Shown piece after piece: positions 61,801 through 64,000 of a stretch of 64,000 nt of DNA. The position numbers and the translations under genes were made by a program. The notes beneath the pieces were generated by a model. The model saw only the letters and a program-made list of their open reading frames with translations, did no database searches and was not told the origin of the DNA. Position 1 is the stretch's first letter. Each line of letters begins with the position of its first letter. Source of the stretch: Candidatus Obscuribacterales bacterium (lineage in GTDB: Bacteria; Cyanobacteriota; Vampirovibrionia; Obscuribacterales; Obscuribacteraceae). The DNA is taken from the NCBI GenBank assembly GCA_020050685.1, contig JAGVKG010000031.1:51203-115202 (forward strand), in the 5' to 3' direction.

Positions 61801-64000
61801 ACTTACACGGGCAATGGAACGTTCAATGTGAATTGGAATGCCACCAATGCTAGTGGTGCCATCGTGTTTGGACCAGGCTCCAGTTACAACAATAGTGGCA
61901 GTGCGACATTCAACGTGTCTTCGCCATCGGTAACATTTGGCAGTGGAGCAGCACTAACCACAACTGGCAACATGAACTTAACTTCTGGGGGTGCCAATCC
62001 ACTTGTCGTTACTTTGCCAGACAGCGGTACAGCAACAATTACTTCTGGAACGCTTGATATGATACAAGCCAGCGGGCAATCTATTACTTTTGCAAAAACT
62101 GGTGGCGTGGGAAACGCCATACTGAATCACGTTTCCAATAGTAGTGGCTTAACGGCACAGACAACAAATGCTCCGTTGAACATTGATGCTAATGTTCAAT
62201 TGGTGGGTAACCGTCAAATGGTGCTTAGAGCTAACAATGACACCATTACCAATGATGGACTTGTGAACAGCACTGCTAGTTTTGTCACTTTGCAGGGATT
62301 GAGCAATGATTTGACATTAGCCGGCAGCGGAACATATCAGGCAGCCAACGCTGGAATTACTATACAGATAACCGGAGCGCATGTACTGACATTTGCTGGT
62401 AATAACACGTTTGATACCACTGGTTCTCTGTCTATTGTTGTCAATGTTGCTGGAGCGTCTATCGCTACTAATGCATCGACTACACAAACCATAAACAATG
62501 CGTCCGGCATTTTCATCACCACTGAAGCTATGTCTTTTGGTGCCGGATCGACCATTCTCAACAATTCTTCCAGCGCCTTTAACATTCAGTCGGCTGCAGC
62601 ACTGACACTAACTGCACCTGGTGGTGGCATTGCGACTATCTCTTCTGCAGCGAGCAATATCGTCCTCAGTCCCACATCCGGTTCTGCATTGATCTTTGAC
62701 ACTTCAGGAGGGGCGGCAGAGTTAAGCCTTAACGGACTCTTGGTTTCATCTGCCACTACAAATGCTGCTACCAGTGTTAATACCGATGTAACCGTCAGTT
62801 CTACAGGCAACATTTCGATGACAGTGAATGGCGTAGCTTTAGTCAACGACGGAACAATTAAGTCAAACAAAAACGACGGCTCGATTGTCTTGCAGGGAAC
62901 TAGCGGTTTTGGAGTGTCCGGAAGTGGCAGTGTTGTTTTTGCTGGAGCAACTGGCGGTAATGTGTTTACATTGCAGTTGACGGGAGCTGGTGCTTTTACA
63001 TTTGCCTTGAGCCAAACATTTGATATGGGGCAAGGCGGCACAGTTAACCTGAATGCTCAAAATGTAAGCGGTTCAATTTCTTTGGGAGCAAATGCGCAAC
63101 TTACTGTAAATGCGGTTGGTGCAACTTCTATGGTAATTAGTACACCATCATTGAGTCTTGCCGATGGCTCGTCAATGGCGGCAGATGGCGCCATTAGCGT
63201 AAACTCCGGAGGAGCGGGCAATGCGCTTACCATTACGCTTGATGATGGAGCGACAGCAACTTTTGACAGCAATGGCGGGGCTATATCAATTGCACCTTCG
63301 GGTTCGCAAGCCTTAGTCTTTGGAAAGACGGCCGGAGTACAACAGTCGGTGTTGAATTTCGAGGATGGACCGGTGCTCATTTCAACAGCTGGCGGCACAA
63401 ATGGCAATATTACAATTGAATCTGATGTCACTCTGTGTTGCACAAACAACACTTTGACATTGGAGGCAAACACGGGCACGATTACAAATAATGGAACTAT
63501 ATGTGGTACAAGTGTTTCGCTTTCAGGTGGAAGCATAACAAGTGGTGTTGTCACAACCCAGGCGGGAGGTACGGCATCCTTGACCACGGTCAGTGGTGGC
63601 ACAGGCGACATTGTTATTAGCGGGAATGTGGGCGGTGGCGCAACAGTAACCGTAGATGCAGATGGAACGGGAACCATTACACGTTCTGGAAATTTCACGC
63701 TAACTGGCACTACCGTAAGCCTAGTATCTGATAGCGGAGATTTAGGTGAATCCGGAACGTCTATTCAAACGGCAGCAGGGACGTTGATTTTTAGTACTAG
63801 CGGAAGTGTATATTTGACAAACTCAGGCAGCTTGAGCCTTGGTGCATTTTCGACAACTGGTACTCTGCAACTGGCAACATCATCCGGTGGCTCGATAACA
63901 ATTGGTGGGAACTTATCGGCCGGATCAATGACCTTGGATGCTGATGGTGCTGGAACGATTACGCGCTCTGGCAACTTTACGTTGACAGCGACGACATTGA
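52864..64000 (+). CDS. giant secreted beta-repeat protein P3, 5' part
   Basis: The frame from ATG 52864 stays open to the window edge, giving at least 3712 residues. A signal peptide (M-K-R-P-G-R, hydrophobic core, cleavage near A-T-L-A, residue 25) is followed by an Ala-rich linker with R-A-S-R-A-A-A-G. Then comes the N-terminal domain of P1 and P2: V-N-L-D-L-S-S, T-I-N-V-G-G, L-L-T-P-A-E-M-V-A-A-S-Q-V, N-L-V-V-P. The body is Gly/Ser/Thr/Asn-rich. It contains an N-A-G-S-S repeat block (57121-57625), many G-x-G-N-G-G loops, and from about 61490 four modules about 600 bases apart. It ends mid-repeat (the T-I-T-R-S-G-N-F-T-L unit appears at 63673 and again at 63958). Whether it has the FecR-like C-terminus cannot be seen. 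Role presumed similar to P1 and P2. Confidence 0.9.
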   Translation, partial: MKRPGRWFLYLVLSLQLAMPNATLAWESRAGSEAPAPVGGFRASRAAAGAAMAGQAAGVNLDLSSRTASLTAGNYIGTNPVTINVGGMNREVNAQDLLTPAEMVAASQVAGGGRQTLQLGPQGNAMAGRFTLSGQLAQEIGNLVVPSGVKLFQDFGNLPNLAASGNVTNEGRIYAFSSDQQVTSATLSALNISNQSGALITTVIPSGGLPRGMLGGATPVANLGLNLNAVNDIVNAGSIISSGDLNLAAGGAIVNALPSVSVNEMQGSMPTMQAAGNVNLLSARITNSGMISSLAGNINMNSSLPANILVNGASGTFQALVGDINVREGGFNLANNIALNGGNYFSQNLNLYSGAGAVDVNVDQLTGQVNTSAQIAHISAATSVLVLGDQCITGDPTYANTGDINIAGTLTITGGSLALVAGGDIEATSSTAKITNSGANILLIAGANCVSGCGGGGSSLSGTDPAGATTGTITVSFVGGIGGNIDFQTSTQATVIDSSSGAAAGGSVTLVAVANGGTGGNVLLQNGGTGGAINTSGTGANGGAVSIIAGAQSGTSLTVGDITTTGGSVSLQTATPVAIGTLTINTLGDIASGSIAAGTMQEASMSVGGSINTGPGTAGAGSVLMLAGSNITFSNINTSSTTGSGGNILAGAGFTSTNSGTSILVTGASAVGGSIMQTVGATTLQAFSTAGNGGNLTFLANSGSGGGSGIIALLGGVSIATGGSGAGINGNVMMVAGATSGATSITTGAIDTTGASGGNGNIILAAASPDIMCPGCSTSAVTITNNNIASGYFGGGVLQSPGLSAGSLTTSNSFIQLYSTGSISTGAITACAGCQFSGQNTTIVVPTGVSPANMTIQTVGNGSIFVTNATLTTSTSLTLIAQGSGGIYASWPLQTGTLTMASGSGDIMSISNDNRVQVTAGNLTIATAGNVYVKNLQTGTLTGLSSGNVFDYSNLVGNTIVTGSVSGAFVVLNAAGTFTSQSGSSISASSSLSLRSASTVTIASGTLTGNASSVNASGANLNVFGTSIAITGALSSNGNGTGNGGNIFLMGSTGSVSVGALNANGVNGGNIIIGAANGITTSAIDTSSTGSGTGGQIVAWTGNSGNAATLTVGQINTSGTSGGLVQLVNSSANTSSTNLTVGGTVTTDATGLNGVAGPIALVASGAISASSAITARANANGSSTTALGGSVFISSGGTGGTAITTGTINTSATNNGTGDRAGNIILLTSAGTSAPNPTNITHGTFTQTGGTAGTNISYGLNGASSTLPSSLNVTPTANINIRPGGYQSASGSFINLTVNTNGDTQLVVPINIGATGTSLQLTSVNPVSTAGGDNINFVLGGNLVTNGVLATAGNTSRFGLLTTGSVTLGAALNVNSLYDANIVALGGISGPGFNFSVNAGRNVFMPQTSISVNASSGAGGAVTLNAGSSIIAGSVFSFSTGTAGGAVTLNAGSSVMVDKIYSHSQGSGVGGAININAGSHIVVLASSGGDIQTSADNNSGGNLTMRAGGSLAVGNVLAVGYSGAGGSVTLSAGSSLSSLYLLTDGLNGNGGAISLGAGSTISTAYLDTLANTGATNAGSVTMNAGSSIRTADISATSTAGNGGNVMLLSLQGGIFVNGSVMTRTTTGSQAGSVSLVALNEINVNRANGITNNGITATGGSAGSVGGNLFISSGSSNSNAVKIGRVDTSSAAASGAGQIFLGANVSGINGASPTGNANIQFTLFSANGASTTPNPYLFYNGNPSTITSSTTVFVQAGNVTIFPGVYTSDIGSSGTPVSITLDLGGDSRTLVPLASTGNIYLSGFVADNAVGGAAAYQNNGYNTNIVSSGASGITLSGNLSASPFGGGTAAPISLLALGTGGISQTGTVSVTGLSTSLYAPSLSRSGTLTFATGNVSMNINTITSAGTMSTSAGTLSLTTTSLTNTGTISASSSLNIQSGCCNLTISGATSTLSGSAISLVSSGGTVNANQTNWTGTVSGTAANVFTLTAAGNVTTGAITGANGINLVTTAGNLTLNGAVTSIGGGVTLAANNSSGTNGILTLASSISTVALAGNSGNLAVVGSQRIVSAAGIGTINTSSSTGNGGSILLIGDSNFTYNSSTSTITFSGGGQGTNAIDLTVGGGITSVTSVSTFTNGSGGGITFVTPYQGGQYRPILLGAAPVTSGGNGTGTNGDMKILASNSGAMINPGITVGNVDTTGATGGGGNIYIVADRTDISGTMTIRNGAIVTGSFSTFSIPGFGQALMFGPITTGTLTASNSATTPTTVIFVADAQGLITTGAITNNASTSGNSGGRVIVNSFTGTYFVNGNIVANGSGTGNGGQVTLGSSFASGAYIIDSSATTAGVKGTVSANGGTSAGAGGGTVSLSFSSGSLSIPVTANIAVNPSASGGAGGSITVTSFSGTLTVPNGTWAVNAVGPGNYNGGTLSLSSSVLTITGGSNLTLSANATGTGNGGTLGVTTRGATSDVVVGAGQLSFSATGGSISSSAGNGGNITVGAGRHLTFDPSAVTATPLGTNGRGTAYTLSAGLGAVGNLQVNGSLNADGVGTGNGGNISFSYRDDDTSFPSAQPFVVGAALTNSGVTGTISSNAPGTGTGGTITITNNSAVASTSLTTTLTGTISANSASGTLGIINFNQSGKIVWVTGAGQLIGRTSASGSQILINPQAAGATLTVGTMTSSAGSVSLESDGSVTSSIVIPSGSSISAGGTGGNVFLVTPSLTNNGSITSSFAGGTIDVQSFAGGLTLAGNGSMTQSGGTSPTIQLRAVGATQLTVNSTYTLNAGATGTVRFMAEQSGGSISFGGTTQTVSGTSAAQISSQSITFAANATVTTNKTTGTGITVDTFSTANPLLITSTDSGTSTLSTSGAGIVIQPTAGQTLTFAKTAGSNDGTLRLNGGPVTITTSALTTINADAVVFSNNSITMNVNGSTLAHNGDISISGSGQVTIQSTSGLTVNGNGNFTCCTSGGVTFTATGANTLNYNGTYTGNGTFNVNWNATNASGAIVFGPGSSYNNSGSATFNVSSPSVTFGSGAALTTTGNMNLTSGGANPLVVTLPDSGTATITSGTLDMIQASGQSITFAKTGGVGNAILNHVSNSSGLTAQTTNAPLNIDANVQLVGNRQMVLRANNDTITNDGLVNSTASFVTLQGLSNDLTLAGSGTYQAANAGITIQITGAHVLTFAGNNTFDTTGSLSIVVNVAGASIATNASTTQTINNASGIFITTEAMSFGAGSTILNNSSSAFNIQSAAALTLTAPGGGIATISSAASNIVLSPTSGSALIFDTSGGAAELSLNGLLVSSATTNAATSVNTDVTVSSTGNISMTVNGVALVNDGTIKSNKNDGSIVLQGTSGFGVSGSGSVVFAGATGGNVFTLQLTGAGAFTFALSQTFDMGQGGTVNLNAQNVSGSISLGANAQLTVNAVGATSMVISTPSLSLADGSSMAADGAISVNSGGAGNALTITLDDGATATFDSNGGAISIAPSGSQALVFGKTAGVQQSVLNFEDGPVLISTAGGTNGNITIESDVTLCCTNNTLTLEANTGTITNNGTICGTSVSLSGGSITSGVVTTQAGGTASLTTVSGGTGDIVISGNVGGGATVTVDADGTGTITRSGNFTLTGTTVSLVSDSGDLGESGTSIQTAAGTLIFSTSGSVYLTNSGSLSLGAFSTTGTLQLATSSGGSITIGGNLSAGSMTLDADGAGTITRSGNFTLTATTL
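57121..57625 (+). repeat. N-A-G-S-S repeats in P3
   Basis: Seven units of 24-31 residues with G-G-A-V-T-L-N-A-G-S-S or a variant near 57121, 57196, 57271, 57364, 57439, 57511 and 57592. Each carries one hydrophobic strand and one Gly-rich turn. Confidence 0.75.
61490..63520 (+). repeat. four modules of about 600 bases in P3
   Basis: Each unit starts with a (T/S/A)-(L/I)-(T/I/V)-F-(A/D/G)-(K/T)-(T/S)-(A/G)-G strand (near 61490, 62085, 62690 and 63310) and continues with x-L-x-x-x-x-(G/S)-x-(V/L), then a T-N-x-G-x-I/V block. Related units occur in P2 near 47770, 48410 and 49670. Confidence 0.65.

Noticed and set aside
16409..64000. Autotransporter, LPXTG or type IX secretion protein
   Set aside because: P1 and P2 lack a C-terminal barrel, a wall-sorting signal or a T9SS C-terminal domain; the ends are FecR-like domains and a short helical tail.

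Overview
The window looks like a piece of a Gram-negative-type bacterial chromosome. The housekeeping set (YggT, ThiL, FolD, CinA, QueA, QueG, SecD, SecF), cyanobacteria-style WD40 repeats, a palindromic repeat of the GTAGGGGCG kind inside queA, and giant beta-strand-repeat secreted proteins together suggest the Cyanobacteria/Melainabacteria (Vampirovibrionia, for example Obscuribacterales) lineage. This placement is inference; there is no rRNA gene in the window. I saw no tRNA, CRISPR array, transposase or phage gene.

Layout. 1-1814 (minus): the 5' part of a Tat-exported beta-propeller-like protein behind yggT. 1898-6121 (plus): thiL, folD, two small membrane proteins and cinA. 6134-7450 (minus): a DoxX-like membrane protein. 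7451-8384: a two-gene DUF5615/DUF433 toxin-antitoxin-like pair, bounded on one side by a decayed second copy of the queA 3' end. 8385-10704: queA and queG, consecutive enzymes of queuosine synthesis, head to head with overlapping start codons. 10862-13608 (minus): a secreted TPR/WD40 protein, an SDR oxidoreductase and a small MshEN-like protein. 13676-16158 (minus): secF and secD with overlapping ends.

The right three quarters (16409-64000) is a tandem array of three giant secreted paralogues on the plus strand: P1 (3323 aa), P2 (8607 aa, one uninterrupted 25.8-kb reading frame) and P3 (at least 3712 aa, running off the window). Each starts with a Sec-type signal peptide and an N-terminal domain of roughly 190 residues shared by all three. 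A very long Gly/Ser/Thr/Asn-rich repeat body follows that looks like a parallel beta-helix. P1 and P2 then end in the same block of about 700 residues: a globular module, a Pro-rich linker, two FecR-like beta domains and a conserved tail. P3's end is outside the window. I see no LPXTG signal, autotransporter barrel, two-partner-secretion motif or TpsB partner, so how these proteins are exported and held at the surface is open. secDF is transcribed divergently from the start of the array and would help any Sec-dependent export.

The giant bodies are built from nested repeats: turns of 22-24 residues, Q-x4-G modules of about 45 residues, units of 50-65 residues, tandem units of about 158, 190 and 200 residues, and a 240-residue module repeated every 4 kb. 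Modules are shared between paralogues, so the array probably evolved by internal duplication and exchange. It is the most likely undescribed system here: a surface or adhesion/matrix protein family with a new end architecture.
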